Assembly (NCBI RefSeq): GCF_949628265.1
Contig: NC_088789.1
Coordinates: forward strand, 28,079,883-28,143,882
Direction: 5' to 3'
Length of the DNA: 64,000 bases
DNA from: Cloeon dipterum
Lineage: Eukaryota; Arthropoda; Insecta; Ephemeroptera; Baetidae
The translations under genes were made by a program, and so were the position numbers. A model generated the notes under the pieces. The model was not told the DNA's origin. It searched no databases and saw nothing but the letters and a program-made list of their open reading frames with translations. Positions 12,101 to 24,000 of the stretch are shown in pieces (the stretch's first letter is position 1; each line of letters opens with the position of its first letter).

Positions 12101-12724
12101 CTGGACTGATTTTTGTCTTGAAAATATATAAAAAAAATAACAAATTTAACAGCAGAATGCACAGTAGCAGGATTGAGTTTAAAAAGTGAATTAAAATCGA
12201 AAGTAACCGCTGGTGCCATATATTATGGTGGATTCGCAACTAGTGAATTCACGAAAGATTCAAAAGAAGCTTAATATTTATATGTATAGTTTTTTATCGA
12301 TAACAAACATAGATATCGATTGATTAAAGGGTATATAATAATAATTGTGTCTCGGATCCTTGTCGAACTTTTAAACAGTCTAAACGCCACTCTTTCAAAG
12401 CCTCAAATGAAAAACGTCTAAAAAATCGACTGAATTAATCTTAAAATTAATTTTTATATGTGCCGGACGTTATCTCCAAAGACCACCGAATAACAAGAGG
12501 TGTGGCTGGGGCTCACCTGTAATAAACGTAGCCCTCTTGCTCAGATTCGGGATGAAGTTGGCCGCCCTCCGGCTGCTGGAAAAGGCCGCGCCCCAGATGG
12601 CCAAGTAGGCCGAAATGACGAGGGTGCCGGTCCAGGCGATGAGGCGTCGGCTGATGCCCACCCACAGCACCGACGCAAGGGCCACAAACCAGCCTAGGTA
12701 AATTTTACAGCTCTCGCTCAGCAT
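9158..12724 (-). CDS. Membrane-anchored short-chain dehydrogenase/reductase (SDR9C-like), six exons
   Basis: In transcription order the exons are 12724-12517, 10328-9882, 9828-9696, 9634-9523, 9464-9369 and 9313-9158, giving 383 residues. Two hydrophobic segments (about residues 8-25 and 31-48) precede the Rossmann domain. The cofactor motif TGCDTGFG (69-76), NNAG (163-166) and catalytic tetrad N188, S216, Y229, K233 (AYSMSK) are all present with classical spacing, so it should be an active NAD(P)-dependent oxidoreductase. Sequence style places it with the retinol/17-beta-hydroxysteroid/3-hydroxybutyrate dehydrogenase group. Insect relatives include several uncharacterised genes and the ecdysteroid enzyme Shroud. 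The substrate cannot be decided here. The exon 1-2 junction splits the glycine of the cofactor motif across a 2.2-kb intron. Confidence 0.9.
10329..12516. repeat. Intron 1 of the SDR gene, repeat-bearing
   Basis: Contains two arms of the dispersed AAATCTCAGCTTCTAATAG repeat subfamily (about 10991-11115 and 11318-11418). It also contains a small foldback at about 12016-12118, whose arms are related to CAGCCAAYCRCCGTAG. A GC-rich stretch at 10660-10867 looks promoter-like on the plus strand and ends in a possible short first exon (listed separately). Confidence 0.55.
10838..10867 (+). CDS. Possible isolated first coding exon (10 codons)
   Basis: An ATG in good context (CAGCCACGATG) reads MSDKVGANKK and runs straight into a GTATAG donor at 10868. 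It is preceded by GC-rich, GAGA-containing sequence unlike the rest of the intron, as expected for a transcription start region. No matching downstream plus-strand exon could be identified before the pyruvate carboxylase promoter. This may therefore be a chance ATG or the start of an unrecognised gene nested in the SDR intron. Confidence 0.25.
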
Positions 12725-12837
12725 TTTCGGCAGACTGATGATAACAAGTGCAAAAAAAATGCGCGACGGGGAAGCTCCGAGCGCTTTATCGGCGAGTGAG
12801 AGAGAGAGAGAGAAAGGGAGAGATGCCTGTGTAGTGT

Positions 12838-12870
12838 GACACTAACAGTCCAGTTGCCGAGTTTATATAG
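12838..12870 (-). promoter_or_regulatory. Candidate TATA core promoter of the SDR gene
   Basis: On the minus strand a TATATAAA box (12869-12862) is followed about 26 nt later by an initiator-like GTTAGTGT. The SDR ATG is about 115 nt further downstream, and a GA-repeat (12797-12815) lies in the implied 5' UTR. Confidence 0.45.
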
Positions 12871-13640
12871 AAATTTTTACGTGGGAATAGTGTTGTGTTT
12901 GTGGTTATCTGAATCACCCACTCACGCGTGCGGTTCATCTCAAGATAGTCTCGTTATCAAGTAATCAATAATAATTTCGGAGATGAGTCTATGAAATCCG
13001 TGCTCTTTGAGCTCTCATTGAATTTTATACTTTAATTTTGATTAATTGACTTTTGTTTGAATTAAATTACGCAAGAAAATTAATATTGTGAAAATTACTT
13101 AAAACAGCTAGAGGGCCCGAAAAATTCATAGTAACAAAAATTGTGATGATTTATTTATTTTCAATTTTAATTGATAAAAAAACTAGAGCACGGTTTTTCT
13201 GTTGGCCTGATTCAATTAATTTTGTAGAGCATATATCCAACAAAAACCTTGATCTATATATTTTTTTTTCTCAACTCTGGAATTCCTTGGTTTTCACCAC
13301 TTTATATTCATGAATCATGATAAAACAATTTTCTGAAAATCAAAAGAAATAACATACGCATTATTTACTACTAACATAGAATTTTCGTCACGTCCGCGCG
13401 TCATTCTAACAACAACTAACTAAACATCAAGCCAAGGCCAGGAAATCCTTTTTATCTGCCAAACAGAGGCAGTCGTATTTTCGCGCTGTCGCTTCTCGCC
13501 GAGAAACCTCTCTCGTTCGACGTAAGATAGCAGCTCGGTTCTCGAACTTGCCATTCATTTATCAATTTTCTCGCATTTCAGCTCAATCCGCCGTATGAAA
13601 TAAAATTTTAACCCTTTATTTTGTAAAAAAATGCCTTTTT
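12871..13640. other. Divergent intergenic region between SDR and pyruvate carboxylase
   Basis: AT-rich sequence with no open frame of note. It separates the SDR core promoter from the GC-rich pyruvate carboxylase leader, about 1 kb away, and may hold shared regulatory sites. Confidence 0.4.
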
Positions 13641-13833
13641 AACTCCTTTAAAACCCGTCATCACGCCCAGCCCTTTAAAAACACGGATCGCGGCGCTTTG
13701 TTTACGTTTTCATCGGAGGCGCCGGCGTCAGCGGACGGGAGACCGCGCGCGCACGCCATGTGCGCAGGGGTCCTGACCCCTCCGCCGGCGCAGAGCACGG
13801 CGTACGGCGCAGAAACAGAAACAGAGGATTCAC

Positions 13834-13995
13834 TCAGTCTGGCAGCAGCTGCGTGCGAGGCGGAGTCCGTGCGACCTGATCGAATTCTACCTGCCTGCCC
13901 GTGAGAGAAACCGCCCCCGTTATCCAGCTGATCAGCGAGAGGCGATCGCAGACCGGCGAAAGACGCTCCGACGACCGAGTTTTTAAAGACCCAAG
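13834..13995 (+). promoter_or_regulatory. Pyruvate carboxylase 5' UTR exon with candidate initiator
   Basis: A GC-rich block (13680-13995) ends at a strong donor, CCAAG|GTGAGA, at 13995/13996. The coding ATG at 18034 follows an acceptor directly, so an upstream untranslated exon is required, and this is the best candidate. A TCAGT initiator-like site lies at 13834-13838. The exact transcription start is inferred. Confidence 0.55.
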
Positions 13996-15659
13996 GTGAG
14001 AAATCGGGCCTGCCGCCGCCGCCGCCGCATAATGCCGGCTTGTTTCTTCAGCTATTTTTAAACCCTTTTTTTATGCGTGTCATTTTTGCTATACTTATTC
14101 TAGAGAAATTTATTTAGGCTCGATAATTCCTTTTGATGGTTTGTATAATTATCATTTCGCTCTAATTTTAACTCCAATAACCTTTGGTCGCTCGTCAGCA
14201 CAATTAATAATTACAATAATAATTATAAGAAAGTCATGACGCATCGAAACCCATTAGAATCGTCTTTCTTGAGGCTTGAGGTACAGTGTTTACAAAAGTT
14301 AAGGAAATAACTTCAGGCGCTAAAAACTTTCGAGTTTTCTGTTCGAAATAATTATAATGTTGTTGCCCAACCTGGGACTAAATGACCCCGTCTGGCTTGT
14401 TAAGGTGTTTATTGAGCTGCGCGGCGTTTGTTGATCTGGTTCTCTATACGCCAATTATTATACCTCCACCTGCTGCTTTGTTGCTACTCCGCGTACTCCG
14501 TTCAGGCAGGTGTGACGCAATAGGCGCTGACCCGAGCTCCGCAGCAGCTTTTTTTGTCCTTTTTCATGAGTATATTGAGTTGGTCAAGGGCAAACCAAGG
14601 TGGGAGAAGAGACCATAAAGTGAAACCACCATACGTCCTCTAACCAATAACATTATTATTTTCTTTATCGCCTAATTATAATTATTTTTGGCAGATCCGA
14701 CATCAACATAATAAAATATGCCTCTACGCGAAACTGCGCGCGTACGTTTTGAGTATTGAAACTGATGCGCGGCTTCTTTTATCAGCTCGTGGTGGTGATA
14801 AGAATTTTTTTCCGAGCGAGATGTGTAGCAAAACACGACGCGGTTTTTATATATACCATCTGATCAACGTGTGGCCAGCTGGATGAATTGGGTTAGAGTT
14901 TGCAACATCCATAATATGTTGTTATTCTTGTAGCTTTTATAAAAATAAAATTTCGCAATAATTAATTATAATGGAATGGATAGCAAGAAATTAATTTGAT
15001 AAGAAGAATCCAATTATTATAAACGAAACTCATACTTGTGCAATGATAAATTATCCTTGGCGACCGGGGATATAAAAAACTCTCTTTATGATGTGTGATG
15101 TGCCAGTAGTGCATCCCTGAAGGGAGAATCTATGCAATATCCAGCAAAGCTTGATTTTTGCTTATAAAGGAGAAAGTAAAAATCTGATCGACTGTAAATT
15201 TCTAACAATAAGAACCGAATTTTGGGTTGCGTGTAAGATTTATAACCTAAGTAAGTGAGGGTGCTCAACTGATTTGACAAGACGCTGTAAGTGTTAAAGA
15301 ATTACCAATCCATTCCATAATTAATTTCGAAAATTATGTTTTATACCTGCTATAGAGTAGCATACAGCGAATGTTACAAGTGCTATCTGTTTCTGAGTGA
15401 GCCAAACCGCTTGGGTTCATTTGGTTTTAATTCATGAAGTTAATTTAGGAACTAGTTTAAGAAGTTAATTGAGGAACCAAACCCTCGATCATTAATGTTT
15501 GTCAATATTTTAACCAATTTGACGTTTGTTGAATCGTTTGTTGTTTCTTTAAGATTGTACAGGCCAGGAATGGAATAATTAAAAAAATGCATAAATAATT
15601 ATTACAAATAAATCTTGCAAAAAGGGCCACAGTTAAAAATAAATCATAAAAAAGCCCAG

Positions 15660-15873
15660 TTCTCTGCTGGCCTAACGGTAAGATCGAGACAGCAGCGCCA
15701 GTGGAAGCGAGTCAAGTGACAAGACCAGCTTTTTAACTCGTGTTAGTTGTCACTGTGGCGCTGCTGTCTCGATCTCGAGGCCAACGCTTCGTCCAATCAG
15801 AGAGCCGTTCCCTTGTCTGATTATTTGTCGCAGACCAGAAACCACAAAAATAACGGTGTTTATTTACGTTTCC
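15660..15873 (+). mobile_element. GGAAACGTAA-type foldback, degenerate copy in PC intron 1
   Basis: GATCGAGACAGCAGCGCCAG and GTGGCGCTGCTGTCTCGATC are a near-perfect inverted pair. The right end TTTATTTACGTTTCC is preserved; the left terminus is eroded. Confidence 0.6.
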
Positions 15874-17774
15874 TCCGACTTTTGGCACGTTGGTTCGCAT
15901 TGTTGACCGAGGGATTCGGCTAGCATACCGAAATTGACCATCAGAAATCGATTGGTATTGTAAAAATAGAAATTTTAGTGTTTTTTTTAGTAGTAAAGAC
16001 CTTGGAAAAATTTCTCACGCATCCCAGACTTCACGATTACCCTCGCTGTCGAAAGGAATCTAAAAAGGTCCTTGCACCTAAATGAAAAACCGCAGCCACG
16101 TTCCGCGCGAGCTGCATTTCTACTCATATTTTTCTCACTGTCGCTGTGAATATTTCGCCACAGCGCCGACGTCTGCGAAAAGGACCTTTGCTCTTACGAT
16201 GATATAGGTCCATTCGGCGGGCCATATCGCATAAATCCGACTCCATATAGCTTGATGGCGTGTCCTATTGGCACCGAGAACTTTATTGCTCTGAAAGTTA
16301 AATAGGCCAGCATACTTTTGTGTCTCACTCCGTTTTTATTATGAGATCGATCAACCGAGTGGACAGACGAGCATAAATAATTTTATTTATCGTTTGACTA
16401 AAACAGAAGCACGACTTTAGGTTCAAAATTACATTTTTCCGAACAAAACGGTAAAGCAATTAAATAATTTCTTTGATCTTTGCTGAAAATTGTCTTGGCG
16501 AGCGAACAGATTCTGAGAAAAAAAACCCGTTTTCAGTTAGATTGTTGGTTGGTTGGTGTGTTTTTTTCTCTAGCTGTGCGTAAGGATTCGTGCGGCCACG
16601 AGGAGTCAATTAATTTAATTTCCTTTCGTCTCGCTATTCCTGGCAAAGTGCCGACGCGATTGGGCGGCGCGTGCGGCGCTGCAAACGCCGAGATCCTTTT
16701 AATTCTGAATGAGCCAGCGTGAACTTTAAAACGAGTCACCGCGTGCACTTTGGTTATTTCGCTGACAACTAGTCTAACCTGATCGCCAAGGCCACAACCA
16801 CCACTCGCTAGCTCACCGACTGAATTCTCGTGCATTAATTTAGGCCCTCGGCAAACCACTTAAGCGCCGATTTGGGCTAATTGGCTGCGTGAGGAGCCGC
16901 AATAATTACACAGCTGCTGTATAGGATTTGTTACACTCGCAATTTTAACTGTTTTGATCTATCTTATCTCCTCGCATTACTTATTTCTATCTTGACATTG
17001 CTTTGTGTTGTACTCACATTATTTTATGCTTATTATCTAAGTAAGCTCCGGCATGCAGTTTGAATCTTTAATTACGTAAGCAAAGACGATGTTTTTTATA
17101 TGCTATTGCCTCATGACCGCTTCATTGAATTAATTAAGATGCCAGTAAGTGAGTGGTACATGTTCTTTTGCTGGCGACGATTGTGAATGACGGACACCAC
17201 GGAGTTTTAATTCTGATTGAAAAATTTTAATTTTAAAGTCGAATTTCTGAGGATGGGAAAACCTAGCTTCTAATCTTTTCATGTTTAGCAAAAATGTGTT
17301 TGCAGCAGTCTTCGTTCCAAAACAAAGTTTTCATAACAAACTTATTTTAAGAAAACTATGTGGTTTTTTTGTGTGTCGCGGTGATAGAGGCATCACACTT
17401 ATCGCTCTTTTCTTTGTTAAGGGAATTTCCAACGCAGCTCATAATTTAATTTGCTTTATGAACCAACACACCCATTAATCTTCAAGATTTTAAATTGTCC
17501 TCAGATTTCAAACAGGATTATGCGATAAAAATAATTAAAAGCTGAGAAAATAATAACAAAATTTCTAACAGGGTCAGGGCTGCTAAAAATCCCTATTTTT
17601 TAAATTTATTATGACGGATTTTTTTAAAAATGTAGTGCAATGTTTAAAAAACGTTTATTTACCAGTTTCTTGCAGCGTAATTTAGTTTTTAATAATTTTC
17701 TAATTATTTGCTCATGGCCTTGACTTAAAAAATTGTTAATAGATAAATTTTGTTGAGAAATTGACACTTTAAAA

Positions 17775-17950
17775 GAAAAAATCTACACAGTAGAGGCAAT
17801 TTTGACCACTCCCATCGCAAATTTTAGATTTTCTAGGGGGAAAATTGAAAAAATTCATTTCTTGCGTAAGAATTTGGTAAAAATTGAGCGGTTAAAACCT
17901 TTAAAAACCAATGAGGCAGCAACCCTGAGAGGGGGTTATGGTAAACACTC
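17775..17950 (+). repeat. Repeat copy 1 (PC intron 1)
   Basis: About 150 bp including CATCGCAAATTTTAGATTT and ATTCATTTCTTGCG. The same order appears on the opposite strand at 22680-22815. It is noncoding and of unknown class. Confidence 0.55.
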
Positions 17951-18033
17951 CCTTCAGTTAGGACTCGAGATTTGGAGTTTACAATTACTAAGAAATTGAT
18001 TTCCAAGTATTAATTCTATCTTTTTTGGCACAG

Positions 18034-21000
18034 ATGGTTCTTCGATGGCCGTGCGGCCTGTACTTGAGCACGCGGCAGCGGCTGCTGCACCTGCGGGCCC
18101 ACCAGCCGCGCTGCTACTCCACCGACGTCGAGTACAAGCCGATCCGCAGCGTGCTGTGTGCCAACAGAGGTGAGAGCCAAAAAAACAAACTATATAAAAC
18201 CAAAGATATGATATTTCATTCTGGCGTGCAAATTGCAGGTGAAATCGCCATCAGAGTGTTCCGAGCGTGCACCGAACTGGGAATCCGGTCGGTGGCCGTC
18301 TACTCGGAGCAGGACAAGATGCACATGCACCGGCAGAAGGCGGACGAGTCGTACCTGGTGGGCAGGGGCCTTCCCCCGGTGCAAGCCTACCTCAGCATTC
18401 CGGAAATCGTGCGAGTGGCCAAGGAGAACGACGTGGATGCAATTCACCCGGGCTACGGCTTCCTCTCCGAGAGGGCCGACTTCGCGCAGGCCTGCATTGA
18501 TGCTGGCATCAGGTTCATCGGGCCCACCCCCAAGGTTGTCCATCAAATGGGCGACAAGGTTGCTGCCAGGCAAGCAGCTATTGATGCTAGTGAGTCCTAA
18601 ATTTATAAAGTTGTAAACAAGCGGGCTCTGCCTTCCAGCGCCTCCAGCCCTGCGGGCGACTGTCCACTGAGACAGGTGCGCGGCTCGCGTTACCATTTCT
18701 CGAGAATCGTGTCGAAAAAATCGCGAGCGGTAACGTCGGAACGGTCGGCGGCGTTGGAAAAATCGCGAAAAGTTGGTCCGGGACGGATCTCAGGGTGGGG
18801 TACCCTGAAAAAGGTCGCCAGGGTCGGTCAGGTTGTTGGTCTTGCCGAGACGAATCGATTGAGACCTCGTGAGTCGAAGTCCATCAATCCGCTGAATTTA
18901 TACAAAAATAACACCATGGCAAAAAATGACTTGAGCGCGTCAAAATGAGTCCTAAATTTATATAGTTGTAATTTTTAAAAAAAATCTCTTGTTTGCAGAG
19001 GTGCCTATCGTGCCAGGAACCCCTGGACCTATCACCACCTCTGAGGAAGCAGTCGATTTCTGTCGGAAGCACGGTCTTCCGGTTATTTTCAAAGCAGCAT
19101 ACGGAGGGGGTGGTCGAGGAATGCGAGTCGTTCGAAAAATGGAGGTTTGTAATTATTTTTATTAATATGCATCCTGATTAAATATTAATTCCGTTCAGGA
19201 AGTGGAAGAAAATTTCCAAAGAGCCAGCTCAGAGGCTTTGTCGGCCTTTGGAAATGGTGCCATGTTCATTGAGAAATTCATAGAGAGGCCTAGACACATT
19301 GAAGTGCAGATTCTCGGCGACAAGGCAGGCAATGTCGTTCATCTGTACGAGAGAGACTGCTCTGTCCAAAGAAGGCATCAAAAGGTCGTCGAGATTGCCC
19401 CTGCCCCCAACCTAGACAAAAAGGTACAATGACAATTTTTTTTTTAAAAAAAAATCGATTTATTCAGTGCTCAATTAGGTGCGAGATCAAATGACTGAAC
19501 ACGCAGTTCGCCTTTGCAAATCGGTCGGCTACGAAAATGCAGGAACCGTTGAGTTTTTGCTTGATGAAAACGGAAACTTCTTCTTCATCGAGGTTAACGC
19601 TCGCCTGCAAGTGGAACACACAGTTTCAGAGGAAATTACCGGGTAAAATTTATCATTGTTAACATTAGTCCTTAGGCAAAATCGATCTTTCCGACAAAAT
19701 ATCAAATTTTTCCGGGTTTTCCGGGATGATCCCTGAAAACTCTGAAACATCATCTCTCGGTAGTGCAATTTTAAAAACAAATGTTTTGCTTTGAATTCCT
19801 CTACCCGCGAATTAACACCAAATTTAATGTCTGAAGGTCACTACCAAAAATGTTGGTTTCTAATTTAAATTTTGGAAAATAGCTTTTTGGATATTAGAAT
19901 TTTGAAATTTTGCTCAAAAGTTGTCCCTTAACATGTGTGAGCTTGTGTCAAAATTTCATAGAGGTGTGCTGATTTATTTTCGAGAAATTCCGCTTTAAAA
20001 CTCAAAAAAAATGTTTTTTTGTGTTTTGCAAATATTTGCAACTCCAAATCCTTGGTTCTAACCATCAGAATTTCAAAAACTACCCCCCGTTGGACTCGCT
20101 TCGACCCCCTCTGACCAGCTGAAGGTAGTAGAGGGTGATTATCTCCACCCCTTTCCACCCCCTGCGACAATTTCAATTGCAGAAAGTGTAAAACTTTGGC
20201 TGCCATACCGTCGCTTTAAAACTAACCATCCAACCTCATTTGGGGGTGGAAAATTAGCACCCCTAAACTCTTCAGCTGGTCAGGGGGGGTGTATTCAAGT
20301 CTTTTGTAATACTAATTTTTAGAACCCATGATTTGAAGTTGTTAATATTGGCAAAACACAAATTTTTTTAAAAAAAATCATGTTTTTCTAATTTTGGAGG
20401 GCAATTTCTTGTAAACAAGAATAGAACACCACTCTGAAATTTGCACTTGAGTTCAGAATCTCAATTAGAAAACAAAATCAACAGCAGTTAACCTTTGACC
20501 AACATGAAATTACATTTTTTATTTAAAAAAAAATCTAGAATCGACTTGGTGCAGAGCCAGATTAGGATTGCCGAAGGCATGACTCTGCCTGAGCTTGGAA
20601 TGACGCAGGATACAATAACCATGCAGGGCAGCGCCATCCAGTGCAGAGTGACCACGGAGGACCCTGCGAAAAACTTCCAGCCGGATACTGGACGCATTGA
20701 GGTAGGAAAATTCCAAAAATTTAGAATTTCTGACTCAATGCACCAACCAACAGGTCTTCAGAAGTGGAGAGGGCATGGGAATCCGTCTGGACGGTGCTTC
20801 TGCTTTCGCCGGTGCCCAAATTTCGCCGTACTACGACTCCTTGTTGGTGAAGGTGATCGCTCACGCGGGAGATCTGCAGGCGTCCGCTTCCAAAATGAAC
20901 CGAGCCCTCCGTGAATTCCGAGTTCGTGGAGTGAAAGTGAGAGGAAAACAATTTAAACCGGGGGTTAGAAAATGACATCTAAATATTTCCAGACGAACAT

Positions 21001-24000
21001 TCCATTTTTGCTGAACGTGTTGGAGAACCAGAAGTTTTTGAACGGCACCGTCGACACCTACTTCATCGACGAGCACCCGCAGCTATTCCAGTTCAGACCG
21101 TCGCAAAACCGGGCCCAGAAGCTGCTCAACTACCTGGGCACTGTTCTCGTCAACGGACCATCCACACCCCTTGCTACAAGCCTGAAACCTGCTGAGGTCG
21201 TTCCCCACCTACCCGAGATTCCAATGAGTAAGCAATTCATTTCTCTTAATCTGTGCACAGTAGAATATATTCATGAATTCTATTTAATTCTCATTATATT
21301 TTTGTTCGTAATGTAGATAAAAATTTTGTGTTTGTAACTGGTGAAATTATAATAATTTCTCGTACTTTCTAAGGGTTAGCATGGCATGTTTCAATCATTT
21401 CATTTTTCACTGTCCAGATCTTAAAGCTGCCTCTGAGGCAAGTGAAAGTGAAGACGAGTGTGAATATGGTAAGACATAGTTATCTTTTTTCTGTTCGTAG
21501 CTCATTAGTCGTTTTTGTTTGTTTTCCCTGTTGAAAAAACTGCATGCACATGGTACAATTTTAAAGGAACTAAATGAAAAATAGTTGTTTGTCTGACAAT
21601 GTTTGAATATCATCATTTTAACATGTGCAATTTTCAAGCTTTCAAGCCTCCCAACGGATTCCGCCAAATTTTGTTGGCTGACGGGCCCGCGGGCCTCGCC
21701 AAGGCTGTCAGGAATAACAAGGGTCTCCTGCTGATGGACACGACCTTCCGCGACGCCCATCAGTCCCTCTTGGCCACCCGCGTGCGCACCTTCGACCTGC
21801 TCAAGTCGTCGCCGTACGTGGCGCACAACTTCAACGGCCTGTTCGCCTCTGAAAACTGGGGCGGTGCTACATTCGACGTCGCCCTGCGCTTCTTGCACGA
21901 GTGTCCCTGGGAGCGTCTCGAGGAGATGAGGAAGCTGATCCCCAACATTCCGTTCCAAATGCTGCTCCGCGGTGCTAACGCTGTCGGATACACCAATTAT
22001 CCGGACAACGTCGTTTTCAAGTGATTTCCTAATTTAATTTAATTAATCACTGTTGATATTTTTTGTATTTCAAAGGTTCTGCGAGCTCTCTGTGCAAGCG
22101 GGAATGGACATTTTCCGCGTCTTCGACTCGCTGAATTACCTGCCGAATTTGATCCTCGGAATGGAAGCTGCTGGAAAGGCCGGCGGCGTGGTCGAAGCTG
22201 CCATTTCCTACACGGGAGACGTGTCTGATCCCTCGAGGAAGAAGTACGACCTCAACTACTATCTCAATCTGGCCGATGAGCTTGTCAAAGCAGGCACTCA
22301 CATTCTCTGCATCAAAGTAAATTATTTAAAATTCAATTTAAATTTAAATTAAAAAAAACTCAAGGACATGGCCGGTCTTCTGAGACCCACGGCCGCCAAG
22401 CTGTTGATTTCTGCCCTGCGTGAGCGCCACCCTGACATGCCCATCCACATCCACACGCACGACACGTCTGGAGCTGGAGTCGCCTCCATGCTGGCCGCTG
22501 CCGAGGCTGGCGCCGACATTGTGGACGTTGCCGTCGACTCTATGTCTGGAATGACCTCTCAGCCCAGCATGGGCGCCATTGTCGCTTCTTTGAAGGGAAC
22601 TGAGCTTGACACAGGTACTAACAACTGAGATAAAATACCACAATTTCCACATTTTACATAAAAAACGCGACAGTTATTCAGGGTTGCATTTGCTTACTAC
22701 CCGGTTTTTTCACCAATTTCTGGCGCAAGAAATGAATTTTTCCAATTTCCCTCAGGGGAAATCTAAAATTTGCGATGCGAGTGTTCAAAATCTCCTCCAT
22801 TCTGTAGATTTTTTCTTTTAAATTACTATTTGCTGCCTCAATTTCTCCATAAATTAATCTCTGAAAATTTTTCAAGTTGATGTCATGAGCTAATATCTGG
22901 AAAATATTGAAAATTGAGGTGCACACATTACCTGCAAGACACTGTTAAAAATTGAAAAAAAAGTTTTTCATTACTGCACTGCATTTTTTTAATGCGGTTT
23001 TTTTGCAAATATTAGAGGTCTCAGCCGCGAGATTTAAGGAAGCAGCTTAGCCGTATTTCTTGCCCAGCGGCGACTGCTGGCCATTTACATCGGCGGCTGA
23101 TGTGGCTGACAATATTTTAAACATGAATTTTTATAGAAGCTTAACGGCCCAAAGGGCCGCAAGACATTTTTTTCTCCTGTACTTTTTAATTTTCGACTCT
23201 TTTTCCCTGGTGGCTGAGGCCTCTAACAATTTTATTCACCTAATTCTGAAAAAGCCTAGACGTCATAATAGAAACACTGACTGAAATTTGATTAGGCATC
23301 GAGCTGAGCAAGGTCAGCGAATACTCGGCCTACTGGGAACAGGCTCGAACTCTGTACGGACCGTTCGAGTGCGCTACAACCATGAAATCCGGAAATGCTG
23401 ACGTTTACATGAACGAAATTCCTGGCGGCCAGTACACGAACCTTCAGTTCCAAGCCTTTTCTCTTGGTCTCGGCGATTTCTTCGAAGACGTGAAAAAGGC
23501 CTACAGGTATAATGAATTAAATTTTGATTTTCGAAATAATTATTATTATAAAATTCAGAGAAGCGAATCTGTTGCTGGGAGACATCATCAAGGTGACTCC
23601 GTCCTCGAAGGTGGTGGGCGACCTGGCGCAGTTCATGGTGCAGAACAAACTGTCGGCGGAAGAAGTGTTGGAGAAGGCGGAGGAGCTCAGCTTCCCCAAG
23701 TCGGTGGTCGAGTTCTTGCAGGGCAGCATCGGCGAGCCCTACGGCGGCTTCCCGGAGCCCCTGCGCTCCAGGGTGCTAAAGAACATGCCCAGGGTGGAGG
23801 GAAGGCCCGGTGCGTCGATGCCACCCATGGACTTTACGGCCCTGAAGAAGGACCTGCAAGAAAAGCATCCGCACATCTCTGACAAGGACGTCATGAGCTC
23901 CGCCCTTTATCCGCAGGTGGCCGAAGAATTCTTCGACTTCAGGGACAGTTTCGGGCCTGTTGACAAACTGGACACTCGCATCTTCCTCACGGGACCCAAA

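Larger units (their letters stand above)
13996..18033. other. Intron 1 of pyruvate carboxylase
   Basis: A 4-kb intron with no supported coding exon. It contains a degenerate GGAAACGTAA-family foldback (about 15660-15873, listed separately), a unique GC-richer block at 16540-16900, and near 17775-17950 a repeat that recurs inverted in intron 13 of the same gene. Confidence 0.5.

Noticed and set aside
18190..18696. 168-codon minus-strand frame
   Set aside because: Antisense shadow of pyruvate carboxylase exons with high third-position GC.
18839..18895. Possible tRNA-like or 28S rRNA-like stretch in the PC intron insertion
   Set aside because: Only short motif matches, no cloverleaf or extended rRNA alignment could be recognised by eye.
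21407..21958. 183-codon minus-strand frame
   Set aside because: Antisense shadow of pyruvate carboxylase coding exons.
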